A stretch of 42,271 bases of DNA from a virus. The translations under genes were made by a program, and so were the position numbers. The DNA is taken from positions 1 through 42,271 of the IMG/VR virus record IMGVR_UViG_3300044703_000059, one strand, 5' to 3'. The notes beneath the pieces are model-generated. The model made no database searches. It saw only the letters and a list, made by a program, of their open reading frames with translations, and was not told where the DNA came from. Shown here in pieces: positions 25,002 to 31,705 of this stretch; positions within the stretch are counted from its first letter, which is position 1, and the number at the start of each line of letters is the position of its first letter.

Positions 25002-25005
25002 CTTT

Positions 25006-25308
25006 ATGTCCGAACCGCAAGACATACTGACAGAAGCGAGGGTTGCCGAAGCCGCCAACGCGGCGGCAGTAGCGCAGGAAGCCGCATCAAACGCGCACGA
25101 AGCGCAGATTCACGGTGCACTCATCAAAGCCCTCCGTGAGGTTCTTGTAGACGGAGAAAACGAAGAGCGGCCGATGCTCATCAAACGCATTCCCTTCATC
25201 TGCAACGACATTCGCGACATCAAGTCGGACATGCGATGGATCAAGTGGCTCGCCATGTCGCTCGCTGGCGGGATTGGGTTATTAGCTCTCAAATTTCTCG
25301 GCGCGTGA
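25006..25308 (+). CDS. Membrane protein with C-terminal helix (holin/lysis-associated candidate)
   Basis: A 100-residue protein. An acidic/Ala-rich helical N-terminus (EARVAEAANAAAVAQEAASNAHEA) leads through SDMRWIKWLAMSLAGGIGLLALKFLGA, a C-terminal transmembrane segment. The layout resembles XhlA-type or spanin-like lysis accessory proteins. TACAAC lies 7 nt before the ATG, another near-leaderless start. It precedes the endopeptidase gene. Confidence 0.6.
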   Translation: MSEPQDILTEARVAEAANAAAVAQEAASNAHEAQIHGALIKALREVLVDGENEERPMLIKRIPFICNDIRDIKSDMRWIKWLAMSLAGGIGLLALKFLGA

Positions 25309-25313
25309 ACCAG

Positions 25314-25328
25314 TGCTAAAATTACCCT
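25314..25328 (+). promoter_or_regulatory. Extended -10 leaderless promoter of the lysis gene
   Basis: TGcTAAAAT (25314-25322) is followed by exactly 6 nt and then the ATG at 25329. Confidence 0.65.
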
Positions 25329-25955
25329 ATGCCCAAACTCTTCGCGCGGCCGATCAAACCTTACATCGTCAATCAAGCTTGGGGTGTCTTCAACGCGATC
25401 TATCAGCAGTTCGGCTTCTCGTGGCACAACGGCGTTGACTTAGCCCTCGCACCTGATCGCAAGATATTTGCGCCGTTCGACTACACCGTGGTCCGCGTCG
25501 CGACGAGAGAGAACGGCGGCTGGCAGGAGCACGGTGGCGGGATCTTCATTGGCCTCATGAGCGAGCCGATAGACTTCCCCGCTTTCACGCAGACCACGCC
25601 CAACGGCATCGCAGTCAACTTCGCAGCCGGCACTTACCGCGTCCTACTCGACATGCTCCATCTCGATCATCCCCTCGTGAAGGAAGGGCAGACCGGTAAG
25701 ACCGGCGACTTGGTAGCGATCTGCGATAGCACGGGCTTCTCGACCGGGCCGCATTGCCATACGCAATGGCGACGCGTGCTGTGGAACGGAGGCGCGATAA
25801 CATTCGTGGACAAGAACGAGGCCAACAATTCGTTCGACCCGACGCCCTTCTATGACCGCTTCTACGCGCACGACGTGCCGAGGAGCATCGCCATCTACAC
25901 GCAGCTTATTGCTGCCCTCGCTTCGCTTCGGGACCTATTGCTCGGCCGAAGATAG
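25329..25955 (+). CDS. M23-family peptidase (endolysin)
   Basis: A 208-residue LytM-type zinc endopeptidase. Zinc ligands are expected from WHNGVD (H33, D37) and GPHCH (H144), with H111 or H114 (MLHLDH) as the catalytic base. It would cleave peptidoglycan cross-links at lysis or entry. No signal peptide is seen, so export needs a holin. It is followed by a holin-like gene and is driven by its own leaderless promoter. Confidence 0.85.
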   Translation: MPKLFARPIKPYIVNQAWGVFNAIYQQFGFSWHNGVDLALAPDRKIFAPFDYTVVRVATRENGGWQEHGGGIFIGLMSEPIDFPAFTQTTPNGIAVNFAAGTYRVLLDMLHLDHPLVKEGQTGKTGDLVAICDSTGFSTGPHCHTQWRRVLWNGGAITFVDKNEANNSFDPTPFYDRFYAHDVPRSIAIYTQLIAALASLRDLLLGRR

Positions 25956-26118
25956 CTCTTTCGCACTCGCGCCCGACGGCGGGGCGCTTCTGTGTCCGCT
26001 TCGACCCGGCACGGCAGTCCGCTAAGACAAAGCACACCCGGCTCTTACTCAGGCCATGTTGTTGCACACGGGCGCGGCTGCGAGGGAACGCCCTCGATTA
26101 AAAACTAACATTCTCATT
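25956..26118 (+). other. 163-nt GC-rich structured spacer before holin-like gene
   Basis: No gene is seen. Hairpins GCGCCC/GGGGCGC (25969-25988 region) and GAGGG-AACG-CCCTC (about 26081-26094) lie before the ATG at 26119, and the second is followed by ATTAAAAACTAA. It may form a regulatory leader controlling lysis timing or a partial terminator. Confidence 0.4.
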
Positions 26119-26415
26119 ATGAAGCATCTGGGAAGTCTCTGGGCTTGGGTCGTTTACTCGTCCGCCGATCCGCAGCGCTACTCGCTGTTCTTGAAAGGCA
26201 CGCTCGTAACGATCGCCACTTACGTCACGGTCATCGCGGGTTTTGCGCACATCACCGTACCGTCCGACCTCATCACGCAGATCATCGACCATATCGTCTT
26301 GATCGTGCAGGACACGCTCATGCTCGTTTCGGTGATCGTCGCCACGATCGGTCTCGTGCGGAAGGTCGCCAAGACCTACGCCGGGACGAACCTGACGCCG
26401 CCTGAAACGCTGTAA
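26119..26415 (+). CDS. Holin-like membrane protein
   Basis: A 98-residue protein with a short N-terminal basic/aromatic part and two hydrophobic helices (FLKGTLVTIATYVTVIAGF; IVLIVQDTLMLVSVIVATIGLV), then a basic tail. Size, topology and position next to the endopeptidase suggest a class II-type holin. The ATG at 26119 is preferred to the upstream ATG at 26056, which encodes an unrelated basic stretch. A terminator follows. Confidence 0.65.
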   Translation: MKHLGSLWAWVVYSSADPQRYSLFLKGTLVTIATYVTVIAGFAHITVPSDLITQIIDHIVLIVQDTLMLVSVIVATIGLVRKVAKTYAGTNLTPPETL

Positions 26416-26434
26416 TTGGCACCTAAACGCCTTC

Positions 26435-26457
26435 AAGAGCCCCGTTTAGGGGCTCTT
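26435..26457 (+). terminator. Terminator-like hairpin after holin gene
   Basis: AAGAGCCCC (26435-26443) pairs perfectly with GGGGCTCTT (26449-26457) around GTTTA. Only a short T stretch follows, so termination may be partial. A TGaTACAAG element lies directly after it. Confidence 0.6.
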
Positions 26458-26490
26458 GTGATACAAGCTCCACCGACAGAGAGTTCAACA

Positions 26491-26886
26491 ATGATGCATG
26501 TCCTGTTTTCCTTCAAAGGCCCCATCGGACGCGCCCACTATTGGGTCTTAGTCGGCATCGCGGTTCTCATCGCCGCTATTGCCGCCGCGATCGGCGCCAA
26601 CAACCTCAACAATTCGCCGATGCTTTGGCTCTCATACGCCATTCTTCTGCTGAGCGGCCTTCCCATCCTCTCGGCTACGATCCGCCGCCTTGCCGACCTA
26701 AACCTTAGGGGAATCTACATCACGGTTTTTCTGATACTCATCGGCTGTCTCCAAATCGCTGCCCTCCTAGCCGCTCGCGACTACCCGACGCTCGCGCACG
26801 TCTGCGCAACTCTTTCAGCTATTTCGTTCATTGCGCTTGGTGTGATTCCAGGAAGACGTTCGCCCAATACGACCTCTACCCTCTGA
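26491..26886 (+). CDS. DUF805 family membrane protein
   Basis: A 131-residue inner-membrane protein. The DUF805 opening LFSFKGPIGRAHYW is followed by four hydrophobic helices (VLVGIAVLIAAIAAAIGA, LSYAILLLSGLPILSA, YITVFLILIGCLQIAALLA, LSAISFIALGVIPG). Family members are of unknown function and occur in bacteria and phages. The start at 26491 (ATGATG) is preferred. It closes the rightward late cluster, which ends at a hairpin near 27000. Confidence 0.75.
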   Translation: MMHVLFSFKGPIGRAHYWVLVGIAVLIAAIAAAIGANNLNNSPMLWLSYAILLLSGLPILSATIRRLADLNLRGIYITVFLILIGCLQIAALLAARDYPTLAHVCATLSAISFIALGVIPGRRSPNTTSTL

Positions 26887-26995
26887 TCTGAGGGCTATCG
26901 GAAAAATATTGGCTCATCCCGCTGTGCGCTTCAGTCTCAATCTCTCTGTGCAGACTTGAGAACAAACGCTCCCTCGCACCGGTGCAGATCATTCG

Positions 26996-27033
26996 GCAGG
27001 GGTGACAGGTCGTAAGTCATTTCCCCCTGCTTT
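26996..27033 (+). terminator. Extended hairpin at the end of the late region
   Basis: GCAGGGG (26996-27002) pairs with CCCCTGC (27024-27030), with an inner TGAC/GTCA pairing, then TTTCGC. It may be the late-operon terminator or part of a small RNA. The rest of 26887-27136 shows nothing more than a 16-codon ORF at 27070-27120 with no support. Confidence 0.45.
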
Positions 27034-27136
27034 CGCATCTGCATCTGTACGAGAGCTTGATTTTATTTATGGCGGCCGGTGATTTGCTTCGTGGTGGCCG
27101 ATCCGAAGTCGCGGAATGAACTGTGATGGAAGCACG

Positions 27137-27162
27137 AAAAAAGCCGCCTATTGCTAGACGGC
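27137..27162 (-). terminator. Reverse-strand terminator for the HEPN-like gene
   Basis: On the reverse strand GCCGTCTA and TAGGCGGC (one wobble pair) form an 8-bp stem with a GCAA tetraloop, followed by TTTTTT (27142-27137). It lies about 120 nt past the stop of the gene at 27284. Confidence 0.8.
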
Positions 27163-27283
27163 CCTAATCGGCGTGTTCAATGCTTGTTGAGTGCTGCAGG
27201 CGCCAAACGATCGCCCGAACGCTCAAAGAGCATTGTACATTGAACACTTCCATACCAACAATGTACCACGCCGCCTGAAGCGG

Positions 27284-27808
27284 TCATGAAGCGGTGGGGA
27301 TAACTGCTTCCTTGTTCCACCAGAGCTCTGGGCGCACCCGATCGACGTACGCCTGCACCTCATCGGCCAATGCCTCAAATTCAGCCGCAGAAGCTCGCAG
27401 ATCCTCCGCGTGCAATTCCTGCCGCTTCCCAGAGTAGCGAGTGTCGAAAAGGCTCTCGGAAAGAACCGTGGCGCGCGTCTCGTTCCACCACAGCTTCCCC
27501 AGTACCACCCCATGCCCCATCAGGTTCCGCTTCGCCACGACCGCCTCGATCCTCTTCTTCAATGCCTTCCAATCCCTGCCTACCTGCGTCCCCGCCAAGC
27601 CCACTTTGATACCCGCGCCGATCATCCCGAGCCGCCCGCTGAAGCCACTGACGGAGTGATAGGCAGCCGACACAATGTGTTCCTCCCGCCCGGCGATCAA
27701 CACCGTGAACAGCAGGTAGAGCTTTGCCTCGACGTATTGCCACTTGAGGAACGCTCGCCCGAACTCGCGCATGAATTCGTCTTCGTCCTCTTTCGAGATC
27801 GGGATCAT
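27284..27808 (-). CDS. Hypothetical protein with HEPN-like RNxxxH motif
   Basis: A 174-residue mainly helical protein. It contains KRNLMGHG, an Arg-x4-His motif (R94, H99) like the catalytic pair of HEPN ribonucleases, preceded by helices (LKWQYVEAKLYLLFTVLIAG). HEPN proteins often act as toxins or phage-defence effectors. It is a lone reverse-strand unit with its own terminator in the accessory arm, the usual setting of a prophage moron. AGGG lies before the ATG. The HEPN assignment is tentative because the motif is short. Confidence 0.55.
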   Translation of the reverse strand: MIPISKEDEDEFMREFGRAFLKWQYVEAKLYLLFTVLIAGREEHIVSAAYHSVSGFSGRLGMIGAGIKVGLAGTQVGRDWKALKKRIEAVVAKRNLMGHGVVLGKLWWNETRATVLSESLFDTRYSGKRQELHAEDLRASAAEFEALADEVQAYVDRVRPELWWNKEAVIPTAS

Positions 27809-27934
27809 TGCTTCACCCTGCCTGTACGCTTCCCTCTACGCCTGCCTGTTCTGTATCGCCACCCTGTATCGGTAGGCAGTGTCTTAATTCCCGCTCTGCT
27901 GCAACGTTTTCCGCCACTGTTCGCGCGGCTATCC

Positions 27935-28137
27935 AGCCGCGACTTCCTATATTCCCTTGGGCTCACTTCCGCTATTCGCGGCGCACCTCCCACTCGTCGC
28001 ATCAGCCTGCAAGGACACGAACATCCACGGACTATCGAACAGCCGCACAGCGGCCGTCACGATAGCCGCGTCCGTCCGTGTCCTTGTTCCGTCCAATAGA
28101 CGGGCGACGAGACGCGAACATAGGAAGTCGCGGCTGA
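27935..28137. repeat. 203-nt nested foldback in non-coding DNA
   Basis: Outer perfect 16-bp inverted repeat AGCCGCGACTTCCTAT (27935-27950 with 28122-28137). Nested within it are AAGGACAC/GTGTCCTT (28011-28018, 28080-28087), CACGGAC/GTCCGTG (28026-28032, 28074-28080), CTATCG/CGATAG (28032-28037, 28060-28065) and GCCGC-ACA-GCGGC (28042-28054). Together they give a long stepped stem. No gene occupies 27809-28299. It could be a structured RNA, an origin or a recombination site. The rest of the interval holds the promoter at 28220. Confidence 0.6.
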
Positions 28138-28219
28138 CGCCACGCTCACTGGGCGGAACGGTTCACATCGCATCTGCGACAATCCCCACCCCGTTCCTCG
28201 CAAAGTTCCGACGGCGCGG

Positions 28220-28225
28220 TACAAT
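28220..28225 (+). promoter_or_regulatory. -10 promoter of the YopX operon (TACAAT)
   Basis: TACAATTCACTCA matches the promoter at 10449 (TATAATTCACTCA) except for one base. It lacks the TG extension. Start would be near 28232, giving a leader of about 68 nt. Confidence 0.5.
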
Positions 28226-28237
28226 TCACTCATACAA

Positions 28238-28283
28238 GCCTAGCCCGTTTGAGTGTGCCCCTACCTGGCTAGGCGGGGGTACG
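28238..28283 (+). promoter_or_regulatory. Candidate pseudoknot leader of the YopX gene
   Basis: GCCTAGCC (28238-28245) pairs with GGCTAGGC (28267-28274). The loop sequence GTGCCCC (28255-28261) can pair with GGGGGTAC (28275-28282) just after the stem, making an H-type pseudoknot. It lies in the 5' leader about 17 nt before the ATG at 28300. Similar hairpin-then-GGGGGTA order occurs in the leader at 10461. Confidence 0.45.
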
Positions 28284-28299
28284 TTCAAGCGAAAGACAT

Positions 28300-28692
28300 A
28301 TGAGTAGAGAGATAAAGTTCCGGGCGTGGGATCGCGAAGGGAAGCGAATGATCCAAAGGGTCGAGAGTACTTACTGGAACATCAACGGTGAAGTCACCGA
28401 TAGCTTCGGCGACTTTCTGGATAATGACCGTTTCGTCCTGTCGCAATTCACCGGCCTCAAGGACAAGAACGGCAAGGAGATTTATGAGGGGGATGTTGTC
28501 AAAGGGCCGACATGGAAAGAACCCCACGTATTGCGCACACAGACCGATGCGGTCGGTGAGGTGAAGTACATCGACAATCACGGCTTTACTTGGTGCGGGA
28601 AATTGCCGAACGGCTATCGAACCTATCCGTTGCTCAAAGAATGCGAAGTCATCGGCAACATCTACGAGAACCCCAAACTCCTCAGCGTATGA
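28300..28692 (+). CDS. YopX family protein
   Basis: A 130-residue protein with the family signature: REIKFRAWDREGKRM at the start, LSQFTGLKDKNGKEIYEGDVV in the middle, and CEVIGNIYENPKLL at the end. YopX proteins are common in prophages (first named in Bacillus phage SPbeta), often near replication or early genes, with unknown activity. Its last bases overlap the next start (ATGA). The upstream leader is structured. Confidence 0.9.
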   Translation: MSREIKFRAWDREGKRMIQRVESTYWNINGEVTDSFGDFLDNDRFVLSQFTGLKDKNGKEIYEGDVVKGPTWKEPHVLRTQTDAVGEVKYIDNHGFTWCGKLPNGYRTYPLLKECEVIGNIYENPKLLSV

Positions 28693-28820
28693 AACGAACC
28701 ACTTGCCGAGACTGCATTCTAGGGAGAGAGCAATATGGAGTGTGGCGTTGCCCCGCGCACTACGACGAGGCAGAAGACAACGCTCGGTCGATCCAGACAG
28801 GCATACCGCTCACGCTCTAG
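28689..28820 (+). CDS. Small Cys/His protein (43 aa)
   Basis: A 43-residue protein with CRDC and CPAH separated by about 15 residues, a possible zinc knuckle. The ATG overlaps the YopX stop as ATGA. No family was recognised, but the overlap and the metal-binding pattern support a real gene. The next gene starts 3 nt after its stop. Confidence 0.6.
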   Translation: MKRTTCRDCILGREQYGVWRCPAHYDEAEDNARSIQTGIPLTL

Positions 28821-28823
28821 GCT

Positions 28824-29045
28824 ATGCCCGCCTGCGCCAACTGCGGGCACCCCGGCGAACACCATAACTGGAAGCTGCCGCCGTGCTCGGTACGTGGATG
28901 CGTTCACACCGCTCGCCACCCGCGCCGTTTGCGCGGTAGCTGCACCACATCCCGGTGCTGGTGCTTGCGGTACGTCCCCGCGACGAACACTCCCGCTCCG
29001 GCGAACCGCCTTATCGGACGCGCTCTCGGAAAAAGACGGAGCTAA
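28824..29045 (+). CDS. Cys/His-rich small protein
   Basis: A 73-residue protein starting MPACANCGHPGEHHN, with further cysteines (PCSVRGC, CTTSRCWC) that could bind zinc as in small phage zinc-finger proteins. It begins 3 nt after the preceding gene. The basic C-terminal third (NRLIGRALGKRRS) may bind nucleic acid. The true C-terminus is uncertain because only the N-terminal half looks conserved. Confidence 0.5.
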   Translation: MPACANCGHPGEHHNWKLPPCSVRGCVHTARHPRRLRGSCTTSRCWCLRYVPATNTPAPANRLIGRALGKRRS

Positions 29046-29099
29046 CGGACACGGAAAAAGCGGAGCGGGCGTCGCCCGCCCTCTTGAAAGTGGCTCAGG

Positions 29100-29132
29100 T
29101 TAAAGGAACACGCCTTGAGGCGCGTCCTTTAA
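29100..29132. repeat. 33-nt near-perfect hairpin
   Basis: TTAAAGGA (29100-29107) pairs with TCCTTTAA (29125-29132), and CGCC-TTGA-GGCG continues the stem inside. A second hairpin, CGAAACCG (29156-29163) with CGGTTTTCG (29172-29180), follows before the small gene at 29197. They may be a terminator, an RNA processing site or a protein-binding operator. Confidence 0.5.
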
Positions 29133-29196
29133 GCCTCGCCACTCGACGTTTCGTGCGAAACCGGGAACGATCGGTTTTCGTCGTCGTTTTCTCTCC

Positions 29197-29358
29197 ATGC
29201 CTGCAACGAAGGACCATGAGAAACGAGCGGCGCGAAAGCTGGTGTGGAACCGCCTGCGCGAGTTCCTTGCCGCTGTCATGCCTCGCTTCAAGCCAGCCGA
29301 GGAACTCCTGAAGAATGTAGAAGCACGCGCTGATCCCAGGAAGAGTGAGGATCGGTAG
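29197..29358 (+). CDS. Small basic protein (53 aa)
   Basis: A 53-residue helical basic protein, MPATKDHEKRAARKLVWNR..., with FKPAEELLKNVEARADPR following. No family was recognised. The same frame stays open after its TAG from 29359 to about 29590 with a protein-like composition, so it could be a truncated longer gene. Nothing else is seen in 29359-29625. Confidence 0.45.
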   Translation: MPATKDHEKRAARKLVWNRLREFLAAVMPRFKPAEELLKNVEARADPRKSEDR

Positions 29359-29625
29359 CTCTTCACATCGAAAAGGCCCGACGCGAGGCCGAGCCTTCCG
29401 ACGAGGGCAACTACGGAGCACCCATCAGGCACAGAAGCAGTCACCGTCGAGTTCTATGCGGCGCCGGAGCCTCCGTCGAAGTCTAAGAAGCTTTTGGTTT
29501 CGGAGACCCGTGTGGAGACACCGACGCCGCGTGTTTTCAGAACGCAAATCTTCCGCCGTCGTTCCCGATGCAACGACAGTGTTTAACGGTTCCCCCAGCC
29601 GCCACAGGGAAGCGAGGGCAGTTCC

Positions 29626-30399
29626 TCAGGCTCTCATCGCGTCCTCGATGAAGCCCGTGTGCGCCACCGTCCTCGGCACCAGCCCCTCGTACCGGGCAAG
29701 GATCTCCGCATCTTCGTACGTCGCCCTGGCGGCCGTCTTCTTGGGGATCGTGAGGAGTGCTTGCTGCAGCGGGAGCGACACCTCCGAGAGCGTCGTCACT
29801 CCTGCCACGAGCCTGTTCTGCCTTATCAGCGCGACATGATGCTCTCGACCGTAGAAGCCGAAGTCCGGCACGACCACCTGGCCCTGGTACTGTGAGATCA
29901 GCAGACAGGCGAGAACGAACGCATCGAAATCGCCGAGGACGGCGCGATCGAGCCGGGCGAGCACGATGCCACGAAGCGGAAAGTTGGTTGGCTGGCACAG
30001 TACTGATCGGAGAACCGGCGAGAGAAGCAACGTCTCGATCTTTTGATATGCATCTTGCTTCGCGGGGTCTTTCTTGTCGGGCTCGAGCAGCTTGTCGAGA
30101 TAGGTTGGTTCTTCCATGAGGGCAGTTAGCAAAACAAAGTCGGAGTTCTTCCGGGTGAGAGTGTCCGCGCCCTCCGGGAAGACAGCTCCCATGACCGAGA
30201 CGAACTCTCGAGTTCGTCGGTAGTCCATGCCGTGCAGCGGGTTCAGGCAGTGCTTCGACACATCGAAATGCGTGACCTTCCGTCGTGCAGGAAGTGAGAG
30301 CTCGTCGATCAGCGGGCCGTCATCTATGAAAAGGAAAGAGGCTGAACCCACACTCTCTAAGATGGGTGCTTTGTTCGCTCCGATGACAAGTGAATTCAT
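29626..30399 (-). CDS. P-loop-less relative of HerA/TraG-type ATPases (probable)
   Basis: A 257-residue protein on the opposite strand. It has FLFIDDGPLIDEL, FDVSKHCLNPLHGMDYRR, then LRGIVLARLDRAVLGDFDAFVLACLLISQYQG and VVVPDFGFYG. These follow the order seen after Walker A in the ATPase at 2778 (DPDPEHPVAINPLD, ..., VIIINNSKALLGDQGAEFFGRFFIAQVL, ...YFYIDECQ), but no Walker A motif is present. It may be a truncated or catalytically dead partner. An upstream TGaTAAAAT drives it with a leader of about 70 nt. Confidence 0.6.
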   Translation of the reverse strand: MNSLVIGANKAPILESVGSASFLFIDDGPLIDELSLPARRKVTHFDVSKHCLNPLHGMDYRRTREFVSVMGAVFPEGADTLTRKNSDFVLLTALMEEPTYLDKLLEPDKKDPAKQDAYQKIETLLLSPVLRSVLCQPTNFPLRGIVLARLDRAVLGDFDAFVLACLLISQYQGQVVVPDFGFYGREHHVALIRQNRLVAGVTTLSEVSLPLQQALLTIPKKTAARATYEDAEILARYEGLVPRTVAHTGFIEDAMRA

Positions 30400-30474
30400 G
30401 GCCGGGGGTGAGTAGAGCCCGAGTCGTGGCAGGACTGCTCGCGCCCGGCACGAAACAAAGAGCCGCCCGGCTTC

Positions 30475-30483
30475 ATTTTATCA
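30475..30483 (-). promoter_or_regulatory. Reverse-strand extended -10 promoter
   Basis: On the reverse strand TGaTAAAAT, followed by a leader containing AGCC-GGGC-GGCT and then CTTTGTTTCG, which could attenuate. It drives the gene at 29626-30399. Confidence 0.5.
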
Positions 30484-30525
30484 GATGGGGGAAGGTGATA
30501 TGTTAGGCGCAACGAGGAGGCTCGA

Positions 30526-30714
30526 ATGAGCAACAAGCATTGGACGCCCACTGACGTTCAGCGGACGTTGGCCAACCCATTCTATTGCGTCGACGAGACC
30601 ATACCGGAAGAGGAGTGGATCAAGGCCGGTGTGAGGCTGATTGGCGAGATCGGAGCCGAGCAATACCTGCGCTTGCTGCTTGAGAACGTCAAAGCAAACC
30701 ATCGCGGGAAGTAG
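30526..30714 (+). CDS. Small hypothetical protein (62 aa)
   Basis: A 62-residue protein, MSNKHWTPTDVQRTLANPFYCVDETIPEEEWIKAG..., with an amphipathic helix LIGEIGAEQYLRLLLENVKA. GAGGAGG lies before the ATG. A TGaTATGTT element (30496-30504) is a possible promoter. No family was recognised. It faces away from the ATPase-like gene. Confidence 0.6.
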   Translation: MSNKHWTPTDVQRTLANPFYCVDETIPEEEWIKAGVRLIGEIGAEQYLRLLLENVKANHRGK

Positions 30715-30752
30715 TCGGATTGTGGAGAAGCGGTCTTGCGCTTGCATGCTTG

Positions 30753-30767
30753 TGCTACAATAGCAGC
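30753..30767 (+). promoter_or_regulatory. Extended -10 leaderless promoter with GTG start
   Basis: TGcTACAAT (30753-30761) is followed by exactly 6 nt and then the GTG at 30768. The spacing identifies GTG, not the upstream frame-open TTG at 30720, as the start. Confidence 0.65.
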
Positions 30768-30926
30768 GTGAACATCAGCGAAGAAACTAAAGCCGCAATC
30801 ATACGCGAACACCGAAGCGAGATCGCGAAACGGGCAGCGGCTACTTTACGAAAACGGCGCGGCGTGTCGTATTTCAAAACGCTGGGCTCAAAAGGTGGCT
30901 CAAAGCCTAAGCGGAAAGCTGCTTAG
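30768..30926 (+). CDS. Small basic protein (52 aa), leaderless GTG start
   Basis: A 52-residue protein, MNISEETKAAIIREHRSEIAKRAAATLRKRRG, ending in a Lys/Ser/Gly-rich tail (GSKGGSKPKRKAA). It is very basic, so nucleic-acid binding is likely. The GTG start is chosen because it lies exactly 6 nt after TGcTACAAT, as at four other genes of the element. Confidence 0.6.
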   Translation: MNISEETKAAIIREHRSEIAKRAAATLRKRRGVSYFKTLGSKGGSKPKRKAA

Positions 30927-30961
30927 AGTTTTCCCCACATCGCATCACCTGTAAGCGCTTG

Positions 30962-31378
30962 ACCGCTTCCGTATCCATGAGAAGATTCATGCAGGACAGA
31001 AGCGGTAGCGGCGAAACGCCGTGCCAAAATGGGCGCGAAGGCCGCGAGTGGAATCCTCGCCCGCCCTGTCCTACCGATCTTTGACATCAGTTCGTGAGTT
31101 TGGAGGGGGAGAGCGTAGGTGAGCCTCATAAGCAACCGAAGGCGGCGCGTAACGCACGTTGCCTCTCCCTCCCAGCCCACGAACACATAGCGGCGAATGC
31201 GAATGAAGCGTTTGTCGTATCAGGTGGTGAGTTTGGCGCAGGGACTAACAAGGAGCGCTGCTCACTCCGCGTTCACTGGCCTTAGTCGGTAGTTGCGCGG
31301 CCCCTGCTCTCAGCTCATCACCAACTTACAAGCAAACGTCTTCCGCCGCCTAACCTTCGTCGTTTGCGAGGTTGGGCG
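30962..31378. repeat. Cluster of large stem-loops in gene-free region
   Basis: Several strong foldbacks: ACCGCTTC/GAAGCGGT (30962-30969, 30999-31006); GTTCGTG/CACGAAC (31090-31096, 31178-31184), continued by GGAGGG...AGAG with CTCTCCCTCC; GGTGGTGAG with CTCATCACC and GACTAA/TTAGTC in 31222-31321; CGCCTAACCT/AGGTTGGGCG (31347-31356, 31369-31378). GTGAGTTTGG occurs twice. No gene fits 30927-31402. A structured RNA or a replication or recombination site is possible. Confidence 0.5.
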
Positions 31379-31402
31379 TCAGAGGGAAAACAACAATCAA
31401 TT

Positions 31403-31513
31403 ATGACCAAGCACGAGGTTGCCGAAGCCATCGAGGACATCATTGACGGCATCGAGGGCGACACCTTCACTGCCGACCGCCTCATAGCTCTTAACAAAAG
31501 AATTCTCGCCTAA
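31403..31513 (+). CDS. Very small protein (36 aa)
   Basis: A 36-residue acidic helical protein, MTKHEVAEAIEDIIDGIEGDTF.... The sequence is protein-like and it opens a tight run of very small rightward genes. It lies 24 nt after the last stem-loop, and no Shine-Dalgarno site is seen. No family was recognised. Confidence 0.5.
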   Translation: MTKHEVAEAIEDIIDGIEGDTFTADRLIALNKRILA

Positions 31514-31516
31514 CAT

Positions 31517-31705
31517 ATGGAAACACCCGAACTACATCTCCTCCGCCGTGATCAGAAGCGGCTCAGGACAGACCGACTAGCGAGACTGTGGCGACAAGCA
31601 CTCGTGCCACTCCGTCAGCTTCTCTCCCGCCTCGTCCTACCGAACAGCGCCATCTCAATCTTAGGAGCCGTAGCCCTGCCGGTCATCGCAGGGGCGGCGG
31701 CATGA
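31517..31705 (+). CDS. Small protein with C-terminal hydrophobic segment
   Basis: A 62-residue protein. A strongly basic amphipathic start (LLRRDQKRLRTDRLARLWRQALVPLRQLL) leads to a hydrophobic end (AISILGAVALPVIAGAAA), suggesting a small membrane-associated protein. It starts 3 nt after the previous stop, and its last codons overlap the next start (ATGA). Confidence 0.5.
   Translation: METPELHLLRRDQKRLRTDRLARLWRQALVPLRQLLSRLVLPNSAISILGAVALPVIAGAAA

Noticed and set aside
29359-29590. Continuation of the 29197 gene past its TAG, with protein-like sequence (EAVTVEFYAAPEPPSKSKK)
   Set aside because: It lacks its own start codon, and a neighbouring frame also looks partly coding. It may be a decayed or readthrough gene, but the support is too thin to annotate.
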